From: Owenia fusiformis
Lineage: Eukaryota; Annelida; Polychaeta; Sabellida; Oweniidae
Assembly: GCA_903813345.2 (NCBI GenBank)
Contig: CAIIXF020000003.1
Location: 2,386,109 to 2,446,108 of the forward strand
Length of the DNA stretch: 60,000 nt
Reading direction: 5' to 3'
The first letter of the stretch is position 1, and each line of letters opens with the position of its first letter. The position numbers and the translations under genes were made by a program. Below, one piece after another: positions 1 to 11,029 of this stretch. The notes below the pieces were generated by a model. It was not told the DNA's origin. It did not search any database and saw only the letters and a list, made by a program, of their open reading frames with translations.

Positions 1-74
1 CATTCGTTCACGCCTTTCTGGATTCGGAAATATCCCTGTTCTCCCCATTGTTTTCCCCAGGAGTTGGCAACAAT
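1..74 (-). CDS. TINAG-like exon with NSWG motif (cut by window edge)
   Basis: Acceptor TTTCAG before base 74, phase 0. It reads [18 protein letters not shown] and continues as QKGVNE, cut in a Cys codon at the window edge. NSWG contains the Asn of the papain triad, so of the three catalytic positions only this one is conserved. Confidence 0.87.
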   Translation of the reverse strand, partial: MVANSWGKQWGEQGYFRIQKGVNE

Positions 75-3000
75 CTGAAATTTTACATTTTTCAATTATC
101 ATGCCGTATGTATGGATGTTCATGGTTAGAATATCAATATATTTATAGACAAATGCATTGTAGACCAGTGACCAATACTAGTACAGGGTGAGTCAAACAA
201 AAAAGGTTACCCACACAAATCTTAATAGAATTTAAATCGCATTTTGCATATCTCAGTTTCTGTTGGCATCTATATTTTTGTTAAGGTAATGGTTTGATGG
301 TAATTACTCTAGCGTGCCACTTGCAAGCTAAATAATTAAATAATAATTTCCTTACCCAATATTTCGTCTCCCCTTGAGAACTGCATTCAGAGCCCCATCT
401 GGAAATATGAATATGACAAAATACAAAATCAGTAGAGTGTGTTTGTAAATAATACAATGTATGTATTCAGGGAACACCTTATTACATTTTATGTAGTGGT
501 ACATGACATTTAATTCACGCATGCCTTCATACTTTATTGTGTAGTGCAGATATAGCAGTTTTTAGAAAAAAAGTTTTTGTTCCAACATCACCCTAAACAG
601 ACTTACCCCACTATTCTGACAGATTGGTAGCCACTTAGCCCTATGTCATCTGGTGCAACAGAATGTCTATATATACCGCTTTTGTACATGAAGAAGTCTT
701 CGTGCACAACAAAAGTGGCTTGGACAGGACCATTGGTGAGGATCTCCTTCATTATCTCCCTTTCCTGAAACATAAAATTAAGCAGACTAAGACTAGATAT
801 ACTGAGATAAATACTCCAAGCCCCAGGGATAGAGTAGCATAGAGTACAAGCAAAAATACTCTAATGTAACAATTATGTTTATCAAAATATAGGATAATAC
901 GCTCTTACTGTTCTAAGAACTGTTGACAATAAACTATAAAAATTGACAGCCATCCATCTAGTTTTTTTTTTCTAGAAGTGGGGCTAAGCAAAAAAATAAT
1001 GTTATTTCTATACACTTGTAAAATGTATTATGGCAAACTACCTCACTGCAGTTCAGTAAACGTGTAAGTGGTAGACATAACAGAGGTCACTGGGTTCAAA
1101 CATCACAGGTACCTGCTGACCATAATGCATTGAGGAACAACATAATTTATAATCCCACCTTGCAGATCACGTGGAGTTCAAGTGACATACAAAACTTGCA
1201 ACTGAATCTAGGGGAGCTTCCCATCAGACATTTTCCGATAAGACTAGATAATCAACCACTAGATATAATTAGAAAAATAGTAACTCCATGGAGTAGCAAA
1301 TCCCACTGAACAAAAAATATTTCGATAATTAGTGGTCATCTTGAAAGTTTCTTCTTGAACAGAGCATATAAGCATATACAAATTATTGGACCAAATCCAT
1401 CCACTGGTACTTGAGTTATCAAAGAATATGTTTTTTGCGAAAATGGCAGACATTTTGAAATCCAGTCTCCATCTTGAAAAATTCTTTCTCTAACAGAGCT
1501 ACTGTGTCGCTAGGCATCATCATATAAAATCTGAAGCAAATCCATTCACTGGTATTTGAGTTATCATAGATTACCCTTTTTAAGAAAAATGGCCGCCATT
1601 TTGAAATCTAGTCTCCATCTTGAAAAATTCTTTCTCTAACAGAGCTACTGTGTCCCTAGACATCATCATATAAAATCTGAAGCAAATCCATTCACTGGTA
1701 TTTGAGTTATCATAGATTACCCTTTTTAAGAATGGCCGCCATTTTGAAATCCAGTTTCCATCTTGAAAAATTCTTTCTCTAACAGAGCTACTGTGTCCCT
1801 AGACATCATCGTATACAATCTGAACCAAATCCATTCACTAGTATTTGAGGTATCATAGATTACCTTTTTTAAGAAAAATGGCCGGCATTTTGAAATTCAG
1901 AAGCCACCTTGAGAATAACTTTTTAAGCAAAGCTTCTTTGCTCTTGAACATATAAAATTTGAATCAAATCTGTTTACTTGTATTTGAGTTATCAAAGATT
2001 ACATTTTTACCAAAAATGGCGGTCATTTTGAGTTTAGAGGCTATGTTGAAAATTTCTTCTCGAGCGAACGTCCTACTGTCATAAGGCATAAGCCTATTGA
2101 ATTTGAATTAAATCTGTCAACCAGTATTTGAGTTATCGCCCGAACACACGGGCGGACTGAGGGACGGATGGACAGGCAGACATGGACGGATGGCTTTCCT
2201 ATATCCCCCTCGAACTTCGTTCGTTAGGATAAATATTTCTACCACTACATTGAAGAAATACAATCCTAAATGCAACATACGTCGCTAGGGATCGTGTAGG
2301 GTTTCTCCATTTGATAGATTATATTTCTCGGTATTTGTTCTTTCTTTGGGCATACACCATTCTTTGATCTTAATGTTGATCTTTCTATTTGACAGTTTTC
2401 CATGGAGCTGCCAAGACTACTTGCGTAGGGATAGCATTTCTCATCAACAACTCTAAAATAATACAAACACAGTGAACTATTTTAGAATTACTTTGTAGTT
2501 ACAGCAGATGCAACTCTCTCTCTCTCTCTCTCTTTCAGTTTGTGATATATTTAACCTAAAGAGGACCCAAGAATGAATTTTAAAACAAGAATGAACACAA
2601 TAAAGTATGTCTACATGTACATTTAGGTTCATATTTGATATCACCTAATTTGTTTTACTAAAGAATATTTGCAGAATGTGGTAGTTACCTAATGTGAACC
2701 TGAAATCTAAGCAATATTCCAAGTAAACCTACTGAGTTCACCTATTCAATTTAGGAAAAATGTATGAATCTTAGTGAACTAAAGTCACGCTGTATTAATT
2801 TGAGTTGGGAAACTTATGTTCTCCCGCCCTATACCAATTGGAATCCACTTTAGGACTTTATGGATTACAACAATCCTCTAAATGGGATTTGCTACATCTT
2901 GCTGTTGGTGTGAACTACTTTAATCTGATGTCTAAGATGTTTAATTTCTCTATCTTAACAATTTGGGGCATGTCTATGTCAATAATCTGCAAAAGGCTAA

Positions 3001-5341
3001 TAAGCCCATATAAAGCAGATATATAATTTAACAGTGATAGAATTTGAATAGAATATAATTAATTTAAAACCTTAACATTTAAAAATAGATCTATGGTTTA
3101 CAACTCATTTTAAAATTAAAAGGAACCTTCCTGGTTGGCCCCTGTTACAGCAGTGGCGGATCCAGGAACCAACAAGGGGGGGGCCCAAATTTGAGAATAT
3201 AGAAAGAAGCCCCTAAACCCGAAAAAGTGGGCCCAAATTTTGAAAATTTGAGGCCCATTTTCTTCAAAATTTGGCCTAAATTAAAAAAATAAGGCCTTAG
3301 AAGGCCCAATAATGACCAAAAGGCCCACTTTTTGGGGCCTTAAGGCCTTTTTTGGCCTAACATTTTATTGGGCCCAACTTCTTTTTTTTTGGGCCAACCT
3401 TAGGGGGGGGGGCCCGGGCCCCATGGCCCCCCCCCCCCCGGATCCGCCATAGGGCTACAGGCCTGTCAACTGTCCCGCAATTTGCGTATTTGTCACGCAT
3501 TTGCTGAAGAATTTGAAGTCACGCCAGTTATTTTTGCGTGACAGAAAATGTCACGCAAATACGCATTTTACCTGGTAATTGTCAAGCAAAAATATTTCTG
3601 TAGAAATTTTTTTTAAAAAGATCGTCTACACAGCAAAAATACGAACGCAGGAAAAAAACGTACGCATATCGTTCGGACTTTTCACGCGAATTACCTATAT
3701 GTCACGCATTCCGTTTGAAAATTTTCGTACCTACCCCCCCCCCCCCCCCCCCCCCGTTGACGGATGCTTGAAACGCGAGCGTAGCGACCGCGAAAAATTT
3801 GAGGTGTTCAAAATTTGGCAAGATGTAATAAAATGTAAACCAAGGTGTTCAAAATTTGGATCAAGGTGTTCAGATTTGGACCAAGGTGTCCACATTTTGC
3901 GGGGAGGTGTTCAACATTTCCAAGTCACTCATGTTAGGTGTTCCCAAGTTGACAGGCCTGCCTGTACCCCCCCCCCCTAGGAGTCCCTTTATGTTAAAAA
4001 AACCGGGGCGACTGTCAGGCTACCTCGTTGACATCTCCCCCCTTTACCAGTAGTGCAGGTCATTTCCCATTAGCATGTGTGCATACATTTTTTTACTGTA
4101 AATGAGTTGCCTTCATCATATTGAAAGTTCTAGTGTGAATTTTAGTGTCTACCTTTGTACTCTCATGTACTCCCATGCTCTATCCAAGTGCCCCCCTGCA
4201 CATGCAGTTTTCTTGTCCCCAATACAAGAGATAAGTTGTTGTGGGGAGAAATCTACCTTGACTGCATTAGACGATTCCATTGCTAGCCGATCTGAGGTAA
4301 CAGCTGAAAAGGAAACCATGAATAATATTGTGCGGGACTGGGAAAGTTTGCATTGAAGTAATGCACCAACCCCATTTTCATCCACATTTTATGTGAGCAG
4401 ATCCAAGTATTTACTCAGTGGATATATCAACAGACTTGATGAAATCCCTAACTTTTGGCATTGATTGGACACCCTTCTTCAAAATGAGATAAATGAAAAT
4501 TGAAATAAATACATCTAGACCTGGTTCAAGGTTCCACTGAGCTTACTATTACTGAAAAACGGGTATTGTTAGCGAGGGGTAATTGTTAGGGATTGTTAGC
4601 GATCGCTATAGTTTCGCTAAAAATTCAATTCGCTAAAATAAACCGGGGTTAAAATAAACCGGGCGCTAAAATTTGCAAATTCCTGGGAAACTACATAAAT
4701 ACTAGTATTTAAGGAGCTTTTCGTTTAGTGCTCGACTTCTGGTTTGTAATTTGAAAAAAGTAAATATTTTTAAATCGTATGTATTTAAATGCTACCGTGA
4801 TTTTGTGATTACTCAGATGAGATTACAGTAGTTTGGACCAATACCATGTGCGTTAGAAGTCTTACATTTTGATGATTCCTCTATCATGTCCGTTATTCAT
4901 TCTTCTGCCATAAATGATAAAATTTCTAATGTATTTGGCTAATTTGATTTTTTAAAGATTAATCTTCATTTCGCTAAAATTTCCCGCGCCAAAACCCCCT
5001 AAAATTGAAAAATCGCTAAAATTTCCCGGTGTCAAAATTACCCGTTTTACAGTATCCTATTAGCAAGATATCATATAGCCCTGCATTGAACCCTAATACT
5101 TTAATCTGACAATATGTTGAAGTAATTTGTTTGACTTACCAGTTGCACTAAATGCCCAGGATGACGCACAATCCCCCTGGTTACGGATTGCAGACACGTA
5201 TCCTTTTGATTCCTTTCGTAAGTCGTATTCCCTTGGGAAAGTCTCTTCTTCCTTCACCTGGCTTTGCCTCGTGGGTATTACATCACTGCCTTGCAAAAAC
5301 GTCCCCAATTTGTGCTTGATTCCAAATGCCAATGTTTTCTC
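1..5341 (-). CDS. TINAG-like papain-fold pseudoprotease (partial, multi-exon)
   Basis: Six exons read on the minus strand: 5140-5341, 4153-4303, 2281-2452, 607-764, 356-398 and 1-74 (3' end off the window). Every junction has GT-AG ends and compatible phase, giving about 266 residues without a stop. Order of motifs: a propeptide-like stretch ending KLGTF, the active-site region [14 protein letters not shown], then [60 protein letters not shown] and [16 protein letters not shown]. This is the cathepsin B fold (peptidase C1A). The catalytic Cys position is Ser (CASSW), as in tubulointerstitial nephritis antigen (TINAG) proteins, and the catalytic His position appears to be Gln (GYQSV); the Asn of NSWG is kept. 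I infer a secreted, non-catalytic extracellular-matrix-type protein. The C-terminal end lies left of base 1. A lineage-specific inactive cathepsin B is the alternative. Confidence 0.87.
356..398 (-). CDS. TINAG-like 43-bp micro-exon (WG...KYW)
   Basis: Only 43 bp, flanked by TTTCCAG and GTAAGG. It supplies one base to finish a Gly codon, then W-G-S-E-C and K-Y-W, which is exactly what lies between the His and Asn regions in this family. The phase fit on both sides (2 in, 0 out) makes it convincing despite its size. Confidence 0.82.
607..764 (-). CDS. TINAG-like exon with catalytic His position replaced
   Basis: The acceptor is TTTCAG (765-766) and the donor GTAAGT (605-606). It reads [15 protein letters not shown], then [12 protein letters not shown] and GYQSVRIVG. 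Aligned to cathepsin B GGHAIRILG, the catalytic His corresponds to Gln here. Ends in phase 2. Confidence 0.86.
1430..2225. repeat. Degenerate ~125-bp tandem repeat in TINAG-like intron
   Basis: About six units containing ATGGCCGCCATTTTGAAAT, then a CTTGAAAAATTCTTTCTC block and a TATTTGAGTTATCA block. The last units diverge, and the array ends in a GGACGGATGGACAGGCAGA-type simple tract near 2160. The most similar units (1500-1800) are nearly identical, so the array is recent. It lies wholly within the intron between the exons at 607-764 and 2281-2452. Confidence 0.8.
2281..2452 (-). CDS. TINAG-like exon (VVDEKCYPY)
   Basis: Acceptor TTTTAG before 2452, donor GTATGT after 2281; the exon starts with one completing base and ends in phase 0. 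VVDEKCYPY matches the conserved GVV-x-CYPY-type segment of TINAG and cathepsin B. The following Cys-poor insert occupies the occluding-loop region but lacks the His-rich occluding loop of active cathepsin B. Confidence 0.86.
3151..3452. mobile_element. hAT-type MITE (CAGTGGCGGATCC ends)
   Basis: Terminal inverted repeats CAGTGGCGGATCC and GGATCCGCCATAG enclose a G/C-homopolymer-rich, non-coding 302-bp body. The flanking octamers TGTTACAG (3143-3150) and GGCTACAG (3453-3460) match at 6 of 8 positions, as expected of an aged 8-bp hAT target duplication. It lies in a TINAG-like intron. Confidence 0.8.
3459..3963. mobile_element. Short inverted-repeat element abutting the hAT MITE
   Basis: The ends AGGCCTGTCAACT (left) and AGTTGACAGGCCT (right) are inverted. 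The body contains CACGCA repeats, a poly-C tract at about 3734-3755 and several AGGTGTTC repeats. The open frames through it are explained by low complexity. No transposase is visible. Confidence 0.55.
4153..4303 (-). CDS. TINAG-like exon (SPQQLISC / DRAWEYM)
   Basis: Acceptor TTTTCAG before 4303, donor GTAGAC after 4153. The exon starts with two bases completing a codon and ends in phase 2. It carries [17 protein letters not shown] and [11 protein letters not shown], the helix and disulfide region just after the active-site loop of C1A peptidases. Confidence 0.87.
4551..5052. mobile_element. MITE with ACTGTAAAACGGGTA-type ends
   Basis: The left end ACTGAAAAACGGGTA and the right end TACCCGTTTTACAGT are inverted with one mismatch. 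The interior is AT-rich with many TTCGCTAAAAT repeats (about 10 bases each) near both ends. It is non-coding and lies in the intron between the exons at 4153-4303 and 5140-5341. Confidence 0.7.
5140..5341 (-). CDS. TINAG-like exon with substituted active-site Cys
   Basis: Starts in phase 0 after an acceptor at 5342-5343 and ends in phase 1 before a GTAAGT donor at 5139. It encodes the end of the propeptide-like segment ([12 protein letters not shown]), the start of the mature domain ([11 protein letters not shown]) and the active-site loop. The oxyanion Gln is present in NQGDC, but the nucleophile position reads Ser in CASSWAFS. The pattern closely follows vertebrate TINAG and TINAGL1 in the same region. 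Confidence 0.88.
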
Positions 5342-5481
5342 CTGCAGAAAGGAATAACTACCAGCTTTCCACCTACAAGTTACATCTAGGAAATAATACC
5401 AACGATCTACAGTGGGTGTTCAATATTATTGTCTACGAAATTATACAAAATGGCTACAGAGTTGAATTGGATAGTTAACAA

Positions 5482-5904
5482 AGATAGCACAAAGAAGTCT
5501 GGCCAACGTCGCTATTGGTGACCATTGGTTCTCAAGGTTGCAGTTGGCTAATTGTTCATGTGGCCTATCGTCGGCTGCCCAGGGAGCCAACAATGGCTGT
5601 ACAAAAAAGTAAATCGTGTCAACGGTCGGCCAACGTTGGTTCTTTGGTGGCTGCCAATGTTGGACCAACGTTGGCTGACGTGGTTGGCCCACTGTCGCTA
5701 TGTCCATTGGCCCAACGTTGGCCCGCCGAAGGAAAATATGGTTGGCCCAACAATGGACCAATGTTGGGCCAACCATATTTTCCTTCGGTGGGCCAACGTT
5801 GGGCCAATGGACATAGCGACGGTGGGCCAACCACGTCAGCCAACGTTGGACCAACAGATACGCAATTGTTGGGCCAACGTTGGCCCATCAGAGTTGTGCT
5901 ATCT
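5482..5904. mobile_element. Foldback element built of CCAACGTTGG units
   Basis: The sequence is a large imperfect palindrome centred near 5757. The ends AGATAGCACAA and TTGTGCTATCT are exact inverses. Both arms repeat GGCCAACGTTGG and ACCATATTTTCCTTCGG. Overlapping open frames on both strands are a by-product of the symmetry. Confidence 0.8.
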
Positions 5905-5997
5905 GGGAAATCATTTTAATTAAGGAACTATAAATTTAGAACAATTATAGATTCATCCTGACACTAGCATTCGTATTTAAATAAAAAAAATATGTCT

Positions 5998-6560
5998 GTA
6001 TAGATTGAAACTAGAGAATATGGCACCCACCCTTTATTGCCCCCATTTACATGGTCTATGATCGAGTCCCTGATGAGACAATCCAGACTTTCGCATTCCC
6101 ACACATAGTGGTCGTCATTTTCCATGTCTTCTATACAAATGCTGCAACATAAAGGCATACAGTATATATATATATATATAATATGGCACTTGCCCTTTAT
6201 TGCCCTCATTCACATGGTCTATAATCGAGTCCCTGATGAGACAATCCAGACTTTCGCATTCCCACACATATTGGTCGTCATTTTCCATGTCTTCTATACA
6301 AATGCTGCAACATAAAGATATACAGACAATCTAAACCATTACACTCCTACACGCATGGTCGCCATTGTCCATGTCTTCTACACATATGCTGCAATATAAA
6401 TGTATAGATATAATATGTCACTTGACATTTATTGCCCTCATTGACATGGTCTATTATCGAGTCCCTGATGAGACAGTCCAAACCTTCACAATCCCACATG
6501 TACTGGTCAGCATTGTCCATGTCTTCTACACATATGCTGCAACATGAACATATGGATATT
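5998..6560 (-). pseudogene. Tandem copies of a LINE-like Cys/His segment
   Basis: A block of about 162 bp occurs at roughly 6019-6162 and 6181-6324, with shorter or diverged copies up to 6550. On the minus strand it encodes variants of CSICIEDMENDDHYVWECES followed by LIRDSIIDH. A C-x2-C ... H ... C pattern followed by an R/D-rich helix resembles the zinc-knuckle-like tail after the reverse transcriptase of non-LTR retrotransposons. The frames are short and broken. Tandem copying of such a fragment is odd; the assignment rests on pattern only. Confidence 0.4.
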
Positions 6561-6664
6561 AGTCCACTTTCAATTTGATTATTAATTGTCAAATAATCAC
6601 TGATATTAAAGTATGATATTAAAGAATGCCTTCTTATGTTACCCACACCTCCTCTAATTGTATA

Positions 6665-6880
6665 TTATGATTGGTAAAATATAATACGTGATAGTTTGGG
6701 AGTGATATAAGGATATTTGTTGCAAATGGATGTAGCAGATTCAAATTTTAAAAATGAACCAGCATTTTTTCTTATTTCTTTAATTTTGAGATGAAATAGA
6801 AAAGCGGCAAATAGAACCGCTTCATTAAAATTCCCAACAACAGCCAAATTCTTAAGTTGTAGGAATTTTAATCTTGCCAT
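6665..6880 (-). pseudogene. Possible LINE-like C-terminal remnant
   Basis: A short minus-strand frame (MARLKFLQLKNLAVVG..., then FHLKIKEIR) lies just upstream of the Cys/His copies. It is leucine- and lysine-rich, as in the extreme end of some non-LTR polyproteins. No diagnostic motif is present. Confidence 0.2.
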
Positions 6881-6889
6881 GCTCCTTAA

Positions 6890-8470
6890 CTGTTGGTGCT
6901 ATGTGCTGCTTCGTCATATGTCAACATAAGGAATTACATCAGCATGAGCCTCTTCATAAGGTTACACACCAGCATTTTCTTCTTTAATAGAGCAAGAAGT
7001 ATTATTTAATATGTATAATCAGTATGTATCTCTTTAAGTCAATATTAGAATCGTTTCGTCTGTTTGAAAAGTTAATTATATGTAAATCAGCAAGTGCTTC
7101 TTCAATAATAGAAAATGTTTAAATGGATATGGAATCATTATTTGTCCACTTGTTATTCACTGTCAAACATGTATATTAACTGACCAGGGATCGGTGCCAA
7201 ACATATAATTGCATGAATTGTCAGTTACATTGGCATTTTATGATATTTCACTGTCAAACATGACCATTAATTACCATGGACATATTTTGGTATATCCCTG
7301 CCAAAATAATAACTATCATTTATCATGGCATCTGATGGTTTCTTGTATTTCATTTTCAAACCTGTGCATTAAATAGCACTATCATACCCTGATAAACCAT
7401 CAAATGCAATAGGTCTAATTATGACTACCATTAAATGCAAAGCCATGAACCAGGTGATCAAAGTTTCATTGTTTTGGATGAAAATTAACTGATAATACAA
7501 TGAAAAAGGTTTTTTAGATACAGATTAACAATATTCCCTGAGTGGGAAATCAAACATTGAATGAACTTAAAAAGTCGATTGACCCTATGGACAAACTTGG
7601 CATCGTTGGAAAGGTATTAATTTGTAGATATAGGAAATAATATCAATTTCAATATCCCAGATGTGAGTAGAAATAATCTTGATTTATGTCATTAAAAATT
7701 CAAAATTCAGTCAAGCTGATGTCATATTTGGAATCTACATGTAAAATTACAATTAAAAATGTGGTTTCAAAACGAGTTTATCAACTTTGAAAATTTAATT
7801 TTCTTTGAAAATGTGACTTCTAGGTCGGGGAGATTCCCCATAGACCTCATGTGGTAAAACCACAAAAAGTGAAATATTTTTTCTTGTGTTGGGCAGATAA
7901 TATTTTCTTTTACTGGACATATTTTAATTTGAATAACTATCAGATACATAACGGTTATATGAAAAGTGGACAACTAAAAATGATGCATATTCATTTTTAA
8001 GGGAATTTTGTAATACCCTACCATGTTAATTCCCCCGAATCAGCCACCTGGTGGCGAAACTGGTTACTACCTTCTCGCATCTGAGTAATTGAAGTTGATG
8101 TCCTTAACAAGAGTAAAACATGCAAAACAATGTGTTTACATAGCTGGCATTATGTATATGTATTCCCATCACATGTTATAGGCCAGTATTATAGCTTTCC
8201 AATGGTACAATTTTTCCCATTGGGTCAACCGACTTTTAGACTCCTTAAATAAAAGACTTTTCAGTTTTTTCACTCAGGTATATAATTTACCATGGAATTC
8301 AATGGTCGATGATTACCGTCAAATGACACCATTGCAAATCGTGGGCAGCAGTACTTCTGTAACATATGTGCTGTTCATTTTTTGGTAAACTATAGTGAAA
8401 TGCAGTGTAACTTGATGTAAACAATGGAATATCGTCAAGTTGAATATTTTAGACCATGGAATGCCGTCAA
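6890..8470. other. Non-coding stretch with CATTGTCAAACATG-type repeats
   Basis: No exon could be supported here. From about 7140 to 7460 there are degenerate relatives of the 51-bp minisatellite. A dispersed repeat occupies 7855-8095. Confidence 0.5.
7855..8095. repeat. Dispersed repeat, copy 1 (second copy at 17105-17335)
   Basis: Direct-orientation match to 17105-17335. Shared anchors in order: CACAAAAAGTGAAATAT, ACTGGACATATTTT, GGGAA(C/T)TTT, a TACC(A/C)(C/T) core and CT(A)CTCGCATCTG near the end. Similarity is moderate by eye, so the copies are old. Confidence 0.6.
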
Positions 8471-8475
8471 ATGCA

Positions 8476-9310
8476 AATGGTGTGGCAATGAAACTGCAAT
8501 GGTCACTTAAACTGTTGTCTAAAGCAATGGTTTTGACAATGAAACTGCAATGGTCACTTGAACTGCTGTTTAAAGCAATGTTCTTGACAATGAAACTGCA
8601 ATGGTTACTTGAACTGTTGTCTAAAGCAATAGTTTTGGCAATGAAACTGCAATGGTCACTTAACTGTTGTCTAAAGCAATGGTTTTGACAATGAAACTGC
8701 AATGGTCACTTGAACTGTTGTCTAAAGCAATGGTTTTAACAATGAAACTGCAATGGTCACTTGAACTGTTGTCTAAAGCAATGGTTTTAACAATGAAACT
8801 GCAATGGTCACTTGAACTGTTGTCTAAAGCAATGGTTTTGACAATGAGACTGCAATGGTCACTTGAACTGTTGTCTAAAGCAATGGTTTTGACAATGCAA
8901 CTACAATGGTCAAATGAATTGTTATCTAAATCAATGGTTTTGACAATGAGACTGCAATGGTCACTTGAACTGTTGTCTAAAGCAATGGTTTTAACAATGA
9001 AATTGCAATGGTCAAATGAACTGTTATCTAAATCAATGGTTTTGACAATGAGACTGCAATGGTCACTTGAACTGTTGTCTAAAGCAATGGTTTTAACAAT
9101 GAAACTGCAATGGTCACTTGAACTGTTGTCTAAAGCAATGGTTTTAACAATGAAACTGCAATGGTCACTTGAACTGTTGTCTAAAGCAATGGTTTTAACA
9201 ATGAAACTGCAATGGTCACTTGAACTGTTGTCTAAAGTAATGGTTTTAACAATGAAAATGCAATGGTCATTTGAACTGTTGTCTAAAGCAATGGTTTTGA
9301 CAGTGACCCT
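8476..9310. repeat. 51-bp minisatellite, ~16 copies
   Basis: The unit (51 bp) contains GAACTGTTGTCTAAAGCAAT then GGTTTTAACAATGAAACTGC and AATGGTCACTT. Because 51 is a multiple of 3, long open frames (about 220 codons) run on both strands. Composition and symmetry argue that none is a gene. Variant units with TCAAATGAACTGTTATCTAAATC occur at two adjacent places, showing block duplication. Confidence 0.9.
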
Positions 9311-9654
9311 GAAGCACAATAGGAACTAGTAAAATCATGGTCTCTACCATAAGGGTGTAACATGTTAACGGACAGCTTGTCATGGCCAAAACCATTCATT
9401 TTGATGATATTTCATCGTAATTTTTACCATGCTTTCAATACATTTGATTGCATTTGACCATAGCATACTGCAGAAAGGACAACCCAAAGTATAAAAGTGG
9501 TGTTTATCATGATATGTAATAATGCCATTTTTAACGACCAGGATTGACAATGGTATGATCATGGTACTTCACTGCATTCAACAGTTATGGACCATACCAA
9601 TCATGACTATGGTCAATTGCAACATAAAAGTTATAACACATGGGAATTACTTAC

Positions 9655-9721
9655 CATTCCTGGCAGTAGACCTTCTTTATGCTCCCAGGGCGATAGACTT
9701 TGCCATCAACCTTACAGTCAT
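9655..9721 (-). CDS. Probable upstream cysteine-rich (VWC-like) exon of the TINAG-like gene
   Basis: A 67-bp exon with a TTTTTCCAG acceptor and a GTAAGT donor. It encodes DCKVDGKVYRPGS then IKKVYCQEW. A Cys, a short G-x-Y turn and a second Cys resemble the start of the VWC-like segment found N-terminal to the papain fold in TINAG proteins. It needs a preceding exon in phase 1 and leaves phase 2, so at least one exon is missing between it and 5341; I could not find that exon. It is placed here because strand, spacing and motif fit, but it could be a decoy. Confidence 0.5.
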
Positions 9722-9972
9722 CTGGAAAAAAGGAAACCTGTCACTGAACCGCCGGGATAAAATAATAGCGGTGTTAACAGAGTATTGCAGCCAAGCCTAG
9801 CTGTCTAGAATAGAATATGTGCGTATTTCCACTGTTAATCAAGGCTTGGCATGCTAAAATCATCCAATCAACAGAAAATGTTGAAACACTTTTCTGAAAT
9901 ATAAAAATGCACACAAACACATTCTGGTTAAACTAACAACCAATTTGCTAATAGGGGTTCTTTTAGAATATA

Positions 9973-11025
9973 CAAGGGGCGATCCATATATTCTGATAAA
10001 AATGTTCTCATTTTGTGACTTTTTCATATATCCCTCTCATTTTTTCAGAAAATGTAGATTATGTAATTACACATACAATGATAAAATATTATAGGTATAT
10101 CTTAAATCAATTTTGAAATAAAGTTGCCATGGTAACCTGTATTCAGGGTAGGCAGGTCAGTTAAATAATAATGTATAAAATAGATAAATTTGTTGATTTA
10201 ATCATTCCTCGGTGCCTATTTTAAGCAGATCAAACACATCTTCCGGTCATTGCCAACTATTTGTTGAACTGTTCCATACCCCTGTTTCCCTTGTTTGCTA
10301 ATTTCTACAGTGGGATAGTTCTCTCTTCATAAGTTGCATCTCAATTTGTCGTTGCTTTATTCTCTGTCCACAAGCTCTTCTTGCAACCAGATTGTGGATG
10401 ATCTTCAACAGTTACCACGTCTTCCTCTTTACAATAATACCTATAGATTCTTTAAGCAGATATAACACCTTGCCCATACATTTAACAAGTCCATATGTCT
10501 CTGACAGTGTCCTCTTACTTATTCTTGATAGAATATAAAATCTAATGGTACTCCATATGTATCTGTTATTAATGTCACACTCTGCATCAGCCACAATAAC
10601 CTCATCTAACATTTTGATTTTTGGTGTGTCTCATGACATGTAATGTTAACTGGCCAGTTCTGTCATACAATGCTATTTAGAGTTGTTGTGATGTTATAGT
10701 GAGCACAAATGAACTTTTGTTTAGCAAAAACAACAAGCAACAATACCAAACTTTTTTAGAAAAAATGTTTGATTTCCGCATGCTTTAAAGTAATTAAAAT
10801 AACAAGTTATTATGATAGTTTATATGTTTTAATTTGATTGACCTGCCTACCCTTAATACAGGTTACCATAGCAACCCTATTTTAAAATTAACTTAAGATA
10901 TAACTATGATACTTTAGCATTGTATGTGTGATTACATAATCTACATTTTCTGAAAAAATGAGAGGGATATGTGAAAAAATCACAAAATGAGAGCATTTTT
11001 ATCAGAATATATGGATCGCCCCTTG
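9973..11025. mobile_element. 1.05-kb inverted-repeat element, CAAGGGGCGAT ends
   Basis: The left end CAAGGGGCGATCCATATATT and the right end ATATGGATCGCCCCTTG extend as roughly 185-bp inverted arms (9973-10161 and 10840-11025). TATA flanks both sides (9969-9972 and 11026-11029), compatible with a TA or TATA target duplication. The middle holds a 66-codon minus-strand frame without recognisable similarity. Its size and termini match the element at 51426-52475. Confidence 0.85.
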
Positions 11026-11029
11026 TATA

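Noticed and set aside
3579-4053. Proline-rich frames at poly-C tracts
   Set aside because: Homopolymer and MITE sequence explain them; no splice context or domain.
5441-5923. Overlapping frames rich in Gly, Pro and Trp
   Set aside because: They lie within a foldback palindrome made of CCAACGTTGG units, so they read nearly the same on both strands.
8660-9329. Open frames of about 220 codons on both strands
   Set aside because: They arise because the 51-bp minisatellite unit is a multiple of 3 and lacks stops in those frames. The product would be a monotonous repeat, and the region is intronic.
10412-10612. A 66-codon frame inside the 1.05-kb element as a transposase remnant
   Set aside because: No motif, too short, and followed by stops; kept only as an unexplained interior.
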